Part shown: piece by piece, positions 12,701-19,710 of the stretch
Numbering within the stretch: the first letter of the stretch is position 1
Layout of the letters: each line of letters starts with the position of its first letter
NCBI GenBank assembly: GCA_024364805.1
Contig: CM044518.1
Location: forward strand, 79,093,054-79,120,653
DNA from: Euprymna scolopes
Taxonomy: Eukaryota > Mollusca > Cephalopoda > Sepiida > Sepiolidae
DNA length: 27,600 bases
Reading direction: 5' to 3'
Made by a program: the position numbers and the translations under genes
Notes under the pieces: generated by a model
What the model was told of the DNA's origin: nothing
Database searches by the model: none
The model's input: only the letters and a program-made list of their open reading frames with translations

Positions 12701-15700
12701 CCATCGAATGATATCTCCTTCAGTGCACCATATATAAACCCCTCAATGCATCGCATTCTGCTGCAGCGGGACAACTTCAATCCAGCCAGTGTACCAGTCT
12801 GCATATACCAAGTAACTCTTCTCATTCATATCCAGTAGTCCCAAAACAATCTTTTGGAATGAGAATACTGAATTTGAGAGTGGCATTAGTGGGTCTCTCG
12901 GTTGAGATAAGGCGATTGAATTGCATTTTCAATATTGTGCCCTTATTTGTCGGATACTAGTGTTGAAATCGGGCCAAAATAATCTTTGTCTAGCATTAGC
13001 TAACATCCCATTCACCCTTTGATGGGCAGAGTGCAGTGCCTCTAGTACTTCCGCTCTAAGCTGCTTTGGTATTAGAATTTTATCTTCTTTTATGGGTATC
13101 CCTTCCAAACAATATAATTGGCATGCCATCACACAAAATTGCAGGATTTTCAGTGGCAGTTTGTGTCGTGACTTCAGGAACCCATCTCGTATATATATAT
13201 ATATCGCTAATGTTCGGCATTCCTCGTCAGTGGCTGCAGCTGCCACGATTCTATCCCAGGTTATAGCTTTAAATTTGAGGTCATGTGTATATGTTGCTGT
13301 GATTGATGCTCGTATGGTCTCCTCGATCTGCTGAGTAGTATCGGTTGTCTTTAATCTGCTATGTCTTGACAGTGCCGAGTATCAAGAGAGGCATAGACAT
13401 AGATTCCACAACACAAGACAGCAAGAAGGGGAGGGTCCCCGCATAGTTTTTTGCAAAACCTCACTAGGGTCCGAAGCTTTGCTAAAAACTGTGCAAGACC
13501 CTCGCTTTCTTGCTGTCTTGTATTGTGGAATCTATGTCTATGCACCTCTTGATGTAACCCTTTCACCACAACGAATCGTATATGCCATAGGAGCTGTTCT
13601 TCTGTGGTTATATTGAGTTTCAGGCCTTACTAGATCGAACAAAAGTCTGTTAACCTCGTTCGAGCAAGCCATTCTTAATTCGTTGCATATTTCCATGGAG
13701 TATTTGTTTGTACCGGGTCCATGTGTCGATGAATAACGCCCAGTTCCTGTTGGTATAACCATCCTCGATCACAGGTCTGTCCGCTTTTTTAGTGTGGGGT
13801 CAGTTTGACACATTTTTCTTGCCAGCACAAAGCTCATTGTTTTTATTCTGTAAATTACTTTCAACTCCTGAACTCGTTGAAAGTAATGCTCACCATTGCA
13901 TTCTCCTGATGCCATTACTATTCCAATTTCAATAAGAAAATAAATCTTGTAGAAATGGATCCTGTTCGTAGCATCATGTAAAGTGGACTTACATGTCTAC
14001 CGAATACGAGACTAGCGCTGAATTTACAACACAGCATGACGACCTGTGTTCCACTTTTTCCGACCCGTCTCATTGGTCATTCCCATTCTCTACAATTTAG
14101 AGATTGTATATGAAAACATGTACAATTTCAGCATAAAATGACCGAATGATTATCAACATGCTGTAAAACCCAACAAAATTTATACAATAGAAGGAAGGAT
14201 GTATGGCTTCAAAGGATATTAGTGAAAATGGACTTACATTGAAGTGTATAAGGACATAATATGCTTCAGAAAAACGGGTCTACCATGAAACTGCAGTAAA
14301 ATGTTAAGATAAGCTATTTTTTTGATTATGGATTTACCAACTTCCAAGAAAAGAAAAAAAATTTGAATTCATAACTTACAATATCTAAAGATATCTGGCA
14401 AGCATCCATTGTGGTTAGCAGTTGTGTAATGTGATCCTGGTAATAGAAAAAAGAATTATGGTTAAATAAAAGTAATCAATTTTTCAGAAAGGAAATATAA
14501 AAAAAAATTAAAAAATGCAATCTTTCTTCTTCCCAATAATACATGTAAAAAAATTTAAAATATTAGACTCTTCCTGCAGTTAAAAATGAGATAATCATTT
14601 CTTCCATCTTTTAATAAATGTTCTGAAATTTTTAGTGAAGCTGAAGTTTGTCATATCAGATGTAAATTATTCCGTCAAATTTCTCAGAGGATTTGTTACC
14701 ATTAAAATATTTATTTTTTTTTTAATATTTACTTTATGTATATGACTTAATTACATTTTTTTGGCATCACTGTTTAATTATTTAATGAAAAACAAAACAA
14801 AAACACTGGATTATTAATTATTGAATAAGAAGTTTCCAGATTTAGAAAAACAATTTAAAAAAAAATTACATTGTTCAATTTTTTGCAGAGGGGCTCAGAT
14901 TTCTATGTACATTTAACTTAAAATGGTCTACTTGAGTTCCAATTGAGACTGATATTTTAAACTTACATAGCAAAATGAAAACTCTATAAATTTAATTAGT
15001 ATGTTTTATGAAAATTTTAAAAGTAAATAAGTCTTTAAAACAGAATTAAAAAAACAAAACAAAAAAAAACACAAGATAATTTTTCATGGGTGGGATCACC
15101 TTGCTATATAAGTTTAATGCAAAAATAACCCTTTTGTTAAAAATTCTAAAAATGCTTTTCTAAAGATTTTTGATAAATACTGAAACATCAAATAAGAAAT
15201 CATTTAATTCCTATGGTTAACCTAAAAAAACTTGTGTGAAAATTTCATTCTATATAAATCAAATATTCATTTAACTATTGTTAAAAAAAAAGGAAACAGC
15301 AACATTTTTAGAGAAGCACTGTTATGATTTAATTCTACAAGTAATTCATGAACACAAATCATAATTATTTTTCCTTTTAATTTCTTTTTTCTAATTAAAC
15401 AATTGCAGCAGGTTTGGGGAAAATTAATTATACTTAAGAAATAATGCGATAATAGATGATCAAAGTAGTTTTGTAAGTAGTGTAAAAATATATAAAAAAG
15501 AAAAAATTAAGCTATCATTTAAAACAAAATTGAGAAAACATTGTTTTGCATGTAAATATTTTTTTATGAATTTACACGGCACTTAAAAGTTTTTATCTTG
15601 CTAATTTTGACGAATTTTAATATTTTTTTTTCAAAATGATATTTAATGGAGAATCAGAATATCAAATAAAAATCATTGCATTAAATAGAGATAATTCAAT

Positions 15701-16928
15701 ATACAGAATTCAAATGACTTAGCGCTATTAATTTAGGAAATTACAACTTTATTATAACAAACTATTTCAGCATATTTCACTCCCAGACAATACTGGATAT
15801 TACATCTGTTGATATTAAATATTTCAGTTTCATCAGCAGTTTTTCAACAGATTTTAATCATTCAAGAGTTACGAAAATTTAACCCCTCCCCCCAAAAAAA
15901 AACTCAACTGAAAGTAAATAAAAAAAAAACAGCAAAAAAAAAAAATTTCCAAAGACACTTACAGAGAAGCTTATCAGATTGTGTTTTTTCTATTTAGATC
16001 AAATTGATTTTATATTTATGTTATTTTATGCGTTTTGTATACAACATATTCAAAGTAAAAAATTAATAACATATCTTACCTTCAGGTCAAGGATATCCAC
16101 GAAAGTATTATAGTACAGTGACAGAGACTTGACCACATCGCTTTTTATTTGGTTCACATAAGAATACTGGAAGAAAAAAGAAAATGTTAATATTTTTAAA
16201 TAGAATTTGCATTGCTTGTACTATTGCATGTGAGTTACAGCATTTTTAACTTTTTTGTGAATTTAAGTTTTTACATGAACTTATATCACAATAATTTTAG
16301 TTTAAAATTAATCTTTTTTGTTGTCAATGAATTTAACTTTTGAAAGACAAAATAAAAACGTTTCAATATGACAATTCTAATGCATTCAGTTCCATGCTGA
16401 AGATAGTTAAGCGGATAATGACACTGATTGATGTCCTATTCAATGCCATGTTCAAATCCAGTGTACTTTCTTTTAACAACTTTCACATGGTACTTCCCAA
16501 GACTAACAGTAGAATAAAGCTTACTCCTTGTTTAATTTGTTTTACAAAATAGCCCCAATCATCAAAAATACAATGCTTGCCATGTATATGCATCCATTTG
16601 CAATACATGCAAGCTGCACATAATAGTTTTGAAATTTTGTTGTCTACAGAAATATGGTTGGGGTTAGCCTTGATATCTACAATGAAGTGCGTGTTCGACA
16701 ACATTGGAGTTTGTGTTTTATGTAAATACTGACTTCAGACTTCGATATTGTTTAAGACCCTGTTCTTAAAACCCTTAACACAATTTATCAATTAAAAAAG
16801 CGTATTGTATCGCTGTGTAAAGTAGTTGTTAAATTAGTGATTTAAGTTAAAAGAATCACTTTGAATCAAACAGAACATTTTTATTCTCTATGACTAATTT
16901 ATAGATTAAAACGTTGAAAACTATTCTG

Positions 16929-16970
<42 letters not shown>

Positions 16971-17837
16971 TAGGATGTCTTTCATCTATGCTTACCTGAC
17001 TTATTTGCTGCTCAATCATCTTAACCACTTTCAGGACGGACATGATCCATCAACTTTAAGCCTCTGTAATTACCTCCTTCTCCTCTTTTACTTTTGGTAA
17101 TAGTTCACAATTGTAATTAAGATGCCAGTATTTGAGAACAACATCTTTTATGATCCGATTTGTCAACTTTGATCATTTCAAGGTCTGTTTCATTCATAGC
17201 TTTAAACAATAAGGGATCCCACAGCCTTACTCTTTTATCTTCCTCACAGCATCTCATACTAAATTTTTTCTCAATTCTTATGGCTGAATCATATGCGCTT
17301 CTGCAATTGAGAGATTTTCTCAGTCCTATAAAAACTCAACATTCAACAATCTCTCATAATAGCATTTCCAAGCATCCCTTCTGTTCATTGTTATTTCAAA
17401 TGTATATCTTTCCAACAATATCCATATTTGTTTTTACTTTCTGTTTAGCTATCCTAATACATCATTCTTCTGGTCATCTTTTTGTATTATATCTGGAAAC
17501 AACTTGCTCAGCCTCCACTTTGGCTTTGCAGATTATTCTTCTTTCTATCCACTTTGTAATCAGATAATATCCTTAGTCACTAAATCATTTCTCCATTGTT
17601 TCTGTTTTTCTTTGATATATAATAACATTCAGTGTTCATGCATTTAAATTGATATATATCTCCCATATCCCTGAGTGATATTTAGATTCAATACACAAAT
17701 AGAAAGAGAAAAATTGAAATACATACTGTATTCGATTTTGGATCAATGTTTGGAAAACGACGAAGTATATTCCGAGTGACTTGCTCCATATTCTTGTCAG
17801 CAAAAAAGGCAGGTTTTTTCTCAGCATTTTGTAGCGT
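3123..17837 (-). CDS. NCKAP1: NCKAP1/HEM-like WAVE complex subunit, partial, 8 exons seen
   Basis: Eight minus-strand exons join in phase to about 277 residues collinear with human NCKAP1 from about residue 37 to 312. Conserved stretches include [35 protein letters not shown] and RDEV-HIH. NCKAP1 is a large (about 1,120 aa) all-helical cytoplasmic scaffold. With CYFIP it forms the Rac-responsive half of the WAVE regulatory complex, which drives Arp2/3 actin assembly at the leading edge. Several exon borders coincide with the human ones as I recall them; exon 2 is 37 codons in both. The rest of the protein would lie left of position 1. Identity looks near half by eye, lower than I expect for an orthologue, so a paralogue is possible. 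No stop or frameshift was seen in any exon, so it looks functional. Confidence 0.9.
3724..3965 (-). mobile_element. CR1-like LINE 3' end with poly(A) tail, 5'-truncated
   Basis: Read on the minus strand, 3965-3845 encodes [19 protein letters not shown] and [13 protein letters not shown]. This resembles the C-terminus of CR1-type reverse transcriptases (usual form LWNSLP...YNLQ.FK...). An untranslated stretch follows and ends in 31 Ts at 3724-3754, i.e. a poly(A) tail in minus orientation. The 5' remainder is missing. It lies in the intron between exons 8 and 9. Confidence 0.65.
3966..4852. other. Intron between exons 9 and 8, no feature recognised
   Basis: The sequence is AT-rich with a pyrimidine-rich patch near 4310-4550. 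A 111-codon plus-strand frame (4259-4594) has biased, low-information composition and no family resemblance. I see nothing supportable. Confidence 0.5.
4853..4901 (-). CDS. NCKAP1: NCKAP1-like exon 8
   Basis: This exon has 49 nt, entering in phase 0 and leaving after one codon base. The acceptor is GATCTTTCAG and the donor GTAAGT. It encodes [16 protein letters not shown], aligned with human MPCEYLSLDAMEKWII. The leftover T joins TT of exon 9 to give the phenylalanine seen in human FGFILC. Confidence 0.93.
5330..5685 (+). mobile_element. tRNA-derived SINE remnant
   Basis: An A-box-like TGGCACAGTGGTTAGAG at about 5337 and a B-box-like GGTTCAACCCTCG at about 5400 give an internal Pol III promoter layout. 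The tail around 5566-5650 contains CCTGAAGAAAGTTGGAGG and AACCGAAACATTGTG. The same tail type recurs in the SINE pair at 25750-26188. The copy is diverged. Confidence 0.65.
5765..5955 (-). repeat. Possible SINE fragment with B-box-like motif
   Basis: Minus-strand GGTTCAAATCTCAC at about 5942 resembles a tRNA B box. The stretch has higher complexity than its surroundings. No A box or tail was identified. A splice-acceptor-like tract precedes it, but it is not needed for the NCKAP1-like reading frame. Confidence 0.3.
5990..6600 (-). mobile_element. CR1-like LINE reverse transcriptase C-terminus, remnant
   Basis: Minus-strand translation near 6270-6150 gives [26 protein letters not shown] further frame gives FKCNVNRHL. 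These match the typical C-terminal end of CR1-clade reverse transcriptases (HPY.V..PR..T..YSNSF..RT..LWNSLP). Several frameshifts and stops are evident across the remnant. It lies in the intron between exons 7 and 8 and differs in sequence from the LINE end at 3724-3965. Confidence 0.65.
7024..7165. repeat. Repeat fragment with a 15-bp hairpin
   Basis: This is a GC-richer island in AT-rich intron. TGAATGCCACAAGGT (7092-7106) and ACCTTGTGGTGTTCA (7117-7131) form a stem with a 10-nt loop. The two mismatches would be G-U wobbles in RNA. GCTCCTCAT at about 7051 is also complementary to ATGAGGAGC in the loop, so an alternative fold exists. The family is not identified. Confidence 0.4.
7210..7347 (-). 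CDS. NCKAP1: NCKAP1-like exon 7
   Basis: This exon has 138 nt, 46 codons, phase 0 at both ends. The acceptor is AATTTTAG and the donor GTAAGT. It encodes [17 protein letters not shown] and then [14 protein letters not shown]. Human NCKAP1 has LISLQMVYPRRNLSADQ and AQLLSLISAPSTML. Confidence 0.95.
7348..8044. other. Intron between exons 7 and 6, nothing recognised
   Basis: AT-rich sequence with A/T runs. I see no RNA gene, repeat family or coding signature. Confidence 0.5.
8045..8135 (-). CDS. NCKAP1: NCKAP1-like exon 6
   Basis: This exon has 91 nt. Its first base completes the glycine codon split with exon 5 and it ends in phase 0. The acceptor is TTATAG and the donor GTAAAA. It encodes [17 protein letters not shown] and EEFVPHSR. 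This is the best conserved exon, with roughly six residues in ten identical to human PRLGQMIVDYENPLKK and EEFVPHSK. Confidence 0.94.
8136..8995. other. Intron between exons 6 and 5, nothing recognised
   Basis: AT-rich. A 125-codon plus-strand frame (8451-8828) is rich in Phe, Leu, Tyr and Ile, as expected from AT-rich DNA. It shows no domain. Confidence 0.5.
8996..9138 (-). CDS. NCKAP1: NCKAP1-like exon 5
   Basis: This exon has 143 nt, entering in phase 0 and leaving after two codon bases. The acceptor is TTTCTTTCAG and the donor GTGAGT. It encodes [16 protein letters not shown] and later [10 protein letters not shown], aligned with human [16 protein letters not shown] and IEERKAIIGL. The [10 protein letters not shown] block is the longest identical run in the window. 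Confidence 0.95.
9332..9692. repeat. 22-bp minisatellite, 16 copies
   Basis: Sixteen tandem units share GATAAGTAAACGATATG, with unit starts exactly 22 bp apart from 9341 to 9671. The first three inter-unit positions read GCGTTTG, while most later ones read GCATTTG, so a variant spread by local duplication. Because 22 is not a multiple of 3 and the unit has no stop on the minus strand, all three minus frames stay open with a 22-residue period (contains [13 protein letters not shown]). It lies in the intron between exons 5 and 4. It has no spacer variation, so it is not a CRISPR array. Confidence 0.97.
9663..9757. repeat. Flank of the minisatellite, copy A of a dispersed repeat
   Basis: The last minisatellite unit and about 75 bp after it (with GGATGTAAATAA) resemble 10871-10960 (with GAATGTAAATAG) at roughly 70 percent by eye, same orientation. 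The family is unknown. Confidence 0.5.
9885..10318 (-). mobile_element. RTE-like LINE ORF C-terminus
   Basis: The minus strand reads [17 protein letters not shown], then [17 protein letters not shown] and [13 protein letters not shown]. This follows the C-terminal region of an RTE-like endonuclease/reverse transcriptase family widespread in animals (…[25 protein letters not shown]… [19 protein letters not shown]). It is diverged, with breaks. It abuts the plus-strand RT piece at 10325 head to head. Confidence 0.75.
10325..10665 (+). mobile_element. RTE-like LINE reverse transcriptase segment, inverted relative to 9885-10318
   Basis: The plus strand reads [20 protein letters not shown], then IFHLRVLQE. 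Later frames show [13 protein letters not shown] and VRQRCLLS. These are RT motifs of the same LINE type ([47 protein letters not shown]). Frame changes are present. The 5' ends of this segment and of the minus-strand C-terminal segment meet at about 10320, the geometry expected from twin priming. Confidence 0.75.
10871..10962. repeat. Copy B of the minisatellite-flank repeat, single unit
   Basis: This copy begins GTATTTGATAAATAAATAC, a single diverged version of the 22-bp unit. It then follows the 9680-9757 flank. It shows what the locus may have looked like before tandem expansion. Confidence 0.5.
11174..11291 (+). ncRNA. 5S rRNA-like sequence, probably head of a 5S-derived SINE
   Basis: About 118 bp align end to end with animal 5S rRNA. 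Conserved parts are TACGGC, CACACCGGTT, GATCACCG, AGTTAAGCAACGTTG, CCTGGTCAGTACT, ATGGGTGACC and CCAGGTGCTGTA. The internal control region (AGTTAAGC and GGGTGACC) is nearly intact. Substitutions are spread throughout, and the sequence continues into a non-5S body to about 11560. A SINE (SINE3-type) or a 5S pseudogene therefore fits better than a working rRNA gene. Confidence 0.8.
11292..11570 (+). repeat. Likely body of the 5S-derived SINE
   Basis: A higher-complexity stretch follows the 5S-like head directly, including GCCACTGGACTCAAGCAG and TTTCGAGACTAAACGGAGG. Its composition differs from the AT-rich intron. I infer that it is the SINE body; the tail and target duplication were not identified. 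Confidence 0.4.
11770..11836 (+). repeat. Second, more decayed 5S-like fragment
   Basis: CAAGCAATGTTGAGTCTGG, ACAATACTAAATGAC and CCAGGTGCTGCATG follow the 3' half of 5S rRNA in order and spacing. It has the same orientation as the copy at 11174. It lies just outside the LTR fossil. Confidence 0.6.
11851..11969 (-). repeat. 3' LTR of the fossil
   Basis: This 119-bp partner of 13977-14094 is preceded on the minus strand by the purine-rich AGAGGTTGGAGGCA. It ends TTTTACA directly before the target copy TAAAT. Confidence 0.85.
13381..13553. repeat. Long imperfect palindrome inside the LTR fossil
   Basis: Arms of about 84 bp are centred near 13467 with almost no loop. The left outer arm contains GCATAGACATAGATTCCACA and the right outer arm TGTGGAATCTATGTCTATGC. 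The inner halves also pair, with more mismatches. It falls in the gag-like part of the element. Confidence 0.85.
13977..14094 (-). repeat. 5' LTR of the fossil
   Basis: This is a 118-bp direct repeat that starts TGTAGAGAATGGGAA and ends TTTACA (TG...CA form) on the minus strand. It is followed inward by TGATGCTACGAACAGG. It is unusually short for a Gypsy LTR. Confidence 0.85.
14380..14436 (-). CDS. NCKAP1: NCKAP1-like exon 4
   Basis: This exon has 57 nt, 19 codons, phase 0 at both ends, with acceptor TTACCAG and donor GTAAGT. It encodes [19 protein letters not shown], which aligns with human DHVCELLNTIDVCQVFFDI. The intron that follows (9139-14379) is the largest seen between confirmed exons and is packed with transposon remains. 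Confidence 0.93.
14437..16079. other. Intron between exons 4 and 3, nothing recognised
   Basis: Very AT-rich sequence with frequent A or T runs. I see no transposon, RNA gene or coding signal. Confidence 0.5.
16080..16166 (-). CDS. NCKAP1: NCKAP1-like exon 3
   Basis: This exon has 87 nt, 29 codons, phase 0 at both ends. The acceptor is TTCCAG and the donor GTAAGA. It encodes [16 protein letters not shown], aligned with human NLALYYFTFVDVMEFK, and is two codons shorter than the human exon at its start. Confidence 0.92.
16929..16966 (+). repeat. A38 tract
   Basis: A run of 38 As in the intron between exons 3 and 2. It is not the tail of the neighbouring minus-strand LINE remnant, which would leave Ts on this strand. 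Confidence 0.9.
16990..17575 (-). mobile_element. LINE reverse transcriptase remnant
   Basis: Minus-strand frames give YRGLKLMDH and, in another frame, [13 protein letters not shown]. These follow the RT motif NYRGLKL.D.V.KV.ER.I...I. Upstream, [15 protein letters not shown] matches the IFRIAKQ...N.D..G stretch that precedes it in this family. Stops and frameshifts interrupt it. It is probably the same LINE type as 22790-23590. Confidence 0.6.
17727..17837 (-). CDS. NCKAP1: NCKAP1-like exon 2
   Basis: This exon has 111 nt, 37 codons, phase 0 at both ends. The acceptor is TTTTTAG at 17844-17838 and the donor GTATGT at 17726-17721. It encodes [16 protein letters not shown] followed by RRFPNID. 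This aligns with human ACGDPKAKPSYLIDKN and RKFPAVE, with the same exon length as human exon 2. Confidence 0.9.
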
Positions 17838-18317
17838 CTAAAAAGATAAGAATAATTTAAAAGTAAAGTGAAAGAAAATAAACATGTTTACGCCTTAATT
17901 ATCAGATTCCATTGTTTTCCTGGATTAAAAATTAGAAAAAAAATGACCTCAGCCTAAAAATCCTGTGGTTTTGTTTTATTGGAATAGATACAATTGGAGT
18001 AGATACAGAGTGAACAAAGCATTATGGAGTTTGGTTACTCTCATAAATGTATACAGACTTATAAATTGCAAATGTCTGAATTAGAGAAATAAATCTTTAT
18101 CAAAACAAAACTTTACTGGAAGTTAAAATCCCATGCAGTCAACAGCTCATTTAGAGAACTGTGGCTTTGAATGCTAACATTTTACAAGGTCTAACAGATT
18201 TCTTCTGCTAGTAATGATTTATATTAGTATATATTTTTACGAGTGTACACTTTCCATTAAAAAGTGACAAAAGAAAATATATACTTTTGCCAGTGTTTGC
18301 ATTAATATTTATATAAA

Positions 18318-19105
18318 ACTGGCTGGCAGCCCAGCGTTGCTTGGTCGTACAATACGCTTAAACATGATATTTTAATTCATGCGGATTGCGTATGTATTAT
18401 TATAAAATCAATCCTCTGTTGATTATTAAATATTGATCATTATATATTACTAGGAATAATTTGCCCGATTGACTAATTGGCAAAAAAATTAAAAAAATAA
18501 AAATAATAATGTCCATCAAATTCCATCTATGTTTGATTACAATATCACGTCAGCTGATATTTGGGCTCCACAACAAATGCCCTGGAAAAGTCACTTCTGA
18601 TTAATATTAAGTTTTAAAATATGATTTGCGCCGATTTTAAATGGTACCTCTTTTTTATCGTAAATTGAACTCATTAGTAAGAAAGAATTAAAATAAAATG
18701 GTGAGGTACATCCAGGCTTGAACACAGTATCATTCGATCTGTAGTCAAATGCTCTACCACTAAGCTATATATCCAGATAATAAATCTTTTTTTTTTTTTT
18801 CTTTTTTAAGAAATGATTTGTTGAAATTTTTTTTATCTCCCTTTGCCAGAGTAGATATAAAAAATATTTTTTTTATTATTATTATCTATAAGAGAAAAAC
18901 TATTTTTCAAATCACATTTTTTTGATTTTCAATACTTACAGAATGAATTTCTGTACAAAACATATCTAAGAACACTGCCAGACATATAAATTAGGTTTGT
19001 ATGAAATTTGCAAAAGATAGGTTCCGAAACGGTTGAACCTATGAAGAAGGAACTCTTTCACACACACTCCCGCACAAAGTGACTTTTATATAATAGTAGA
19101 GATAA
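18318..19105. repeat. Dispersed repeat, copy 1, with antisense tRNA-like unit
   Basis: It begins with AACTGGCTGGCAGCCCAGCG and ends near CTTTTATATAATAGTAGAGA. The first 110 bp match 23740-23830 (shared: GCCCAGC(G/A)TTGC, AATACGC, ATGATATTTT). It contains the tRNA-Cys-like sequence on the minus strand. Its class is uncertain; it is non-coding. Confidence 0.6.
18704..18774 (-). tRNA. tRNA-Cys-like sequence (anticodon ACA), probably pseudogene or repeat module
   Basis: A 71-nt minus-strand sequence folds as a tRNA. It has a D-arm with TAGCTTAGTGGTAGAGC, and an anticodon arm TTTGA / CTACAGA / TCGAA with five pairs. The acceptor stem GGATATA / TGTACCT is mostly paired. Its sequence is closest to tRNA-Cys (TAGCTCAGTGGTAGAGCATT TGACTGCAGATC). 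The anticodon reads ACA instead of GCA, and the T-arm (CTGTG TTCAAGC CTGGA) is poorly paired. It lies inside a dispersed repeat, so I favour a tRNA-derived module over a working tRNA gene. Confidence 0.6.
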
Positions 19106-19208
19106 CATTTGAATTTATGAAGTTAAAAACAAAGAAAGAAAAAAGAAAAGAAAAAGAAAGTTTCATTATTGAAATAGATTAAACACACGATGGGGGGGGG
19201 GGACTTAC
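19106..19208. repeat. Purine-rich and G-run sequence
   Basis: An A/G-rich stretch (AAAGAAAGAAAA type) at about 19128-19163 and a run of ten Gs at 19192-19202 lie next to the candidate exon donor. Confidence 0.7.
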
Positions 19209-19283
19209 TATTTGCTTCCTCAAATATCCTAATTTTTTTTCCTTGCTAAACTTTTGTGCAGTGGGACAGATATAAACATACAT
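19209..19283 (-). CDS. Possible first coding exon of the NCKAP1-like gene (weak)
   Basis: A 25-codon minus-strand frame opens with ATG at 19283, has an upstream in-frame stop, and ends at a good donor (GTAAGT, 19208-19203) in phase 0. That is the phase exon 2 needs. The peptide contains PTAQKFSKEK and LGYLRKQI. This faintly recalls the PSQQKLAEK and GMLTRLYNIKK parts of the human N-terminus, but the hallmark LTILNDRG is absent. No good acceptor lies upstream, so it would have to be a start exon. The match could be chance in AT-rich sequence; the real exon 1 may lie further right or outside the window. Confidence 0.22.
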
Positions 19284-19710
19284 TGTTCTTTATTATATTA
19301 TGAATACATCATTTTGATTTTGAAGAGAATGGCCATTTTCAAATTTGGTCAATTCAAAGTGTTTAAAAACAAAACAAAATTCAAAGAATTCAATTAAAGT
19401 TATACATAACATAGAAAGCCCCCTCTCCATCAAAATCTTCAGTTCATTAAGTGCTAATTTTAAAAAATAAGACAAATAAATAAATAAATTACAAGTTTTC
19501 TTTTTCTATTCATCAGGCGTCATTTTTTTTTTTTTTTTTTAGTCATAATCAACCAATTTTAATGAACCCCAAGTTTGGAAATTTGAAAAGGTTCTACTCT
19601 GATTCTTAAACCAATAAAAGTGCGTTGGCTCTAAATAAGCAAATATGTGAATTCAATCCACAATTTTACATAACATACACATTGTTCTAAATTGGGATTT
19701 CTTAGTTCAT

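Larger units (their letters stand above)
11851..14094 (-). mobile_element. Ty3/Gypsy-type LTR element fossil, 2.2 kb, paired ends
   Basis: Reading right to left, the relic has a 5' LTR (13977-14094), a gag-like region (about 13350-13765), an integrase-like region (about 12040-13240: zinc-binding part with [12 protein letters not shown], core and C-terminal part) and a 3' LTR (11851-11969). I recognised no protease, reverse transcriptase or RNase H part. A 5-bp target copy (ATTTA on the plus strand) flanks it at 11846-11850 and 14095-14099. The two LTRs differ at roughly one site in six, so the insertion is old. It is clearly broken, with many breaks. It sits in the intron between exons 5 and 4. 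Confidence 0.85.

Noticed and set aside
16995-17043. Minus-strand ATG frame ([16 protein letters not shown]) ending at a GTAAG donor, looking like an extra NCKAP1 exon
   Set aside because: Exons 2 and 3 join in phase without it. No usable acceptor lies upstream, and [13 protein letters not shown] continues the LINE RT motif YRGLKLMDH just before it in another frame.
17160-17567. 135-codon plus-strand open frame
   Set aside because: It is antisense to the minus-strand LINE remnant and has no domain of its own.
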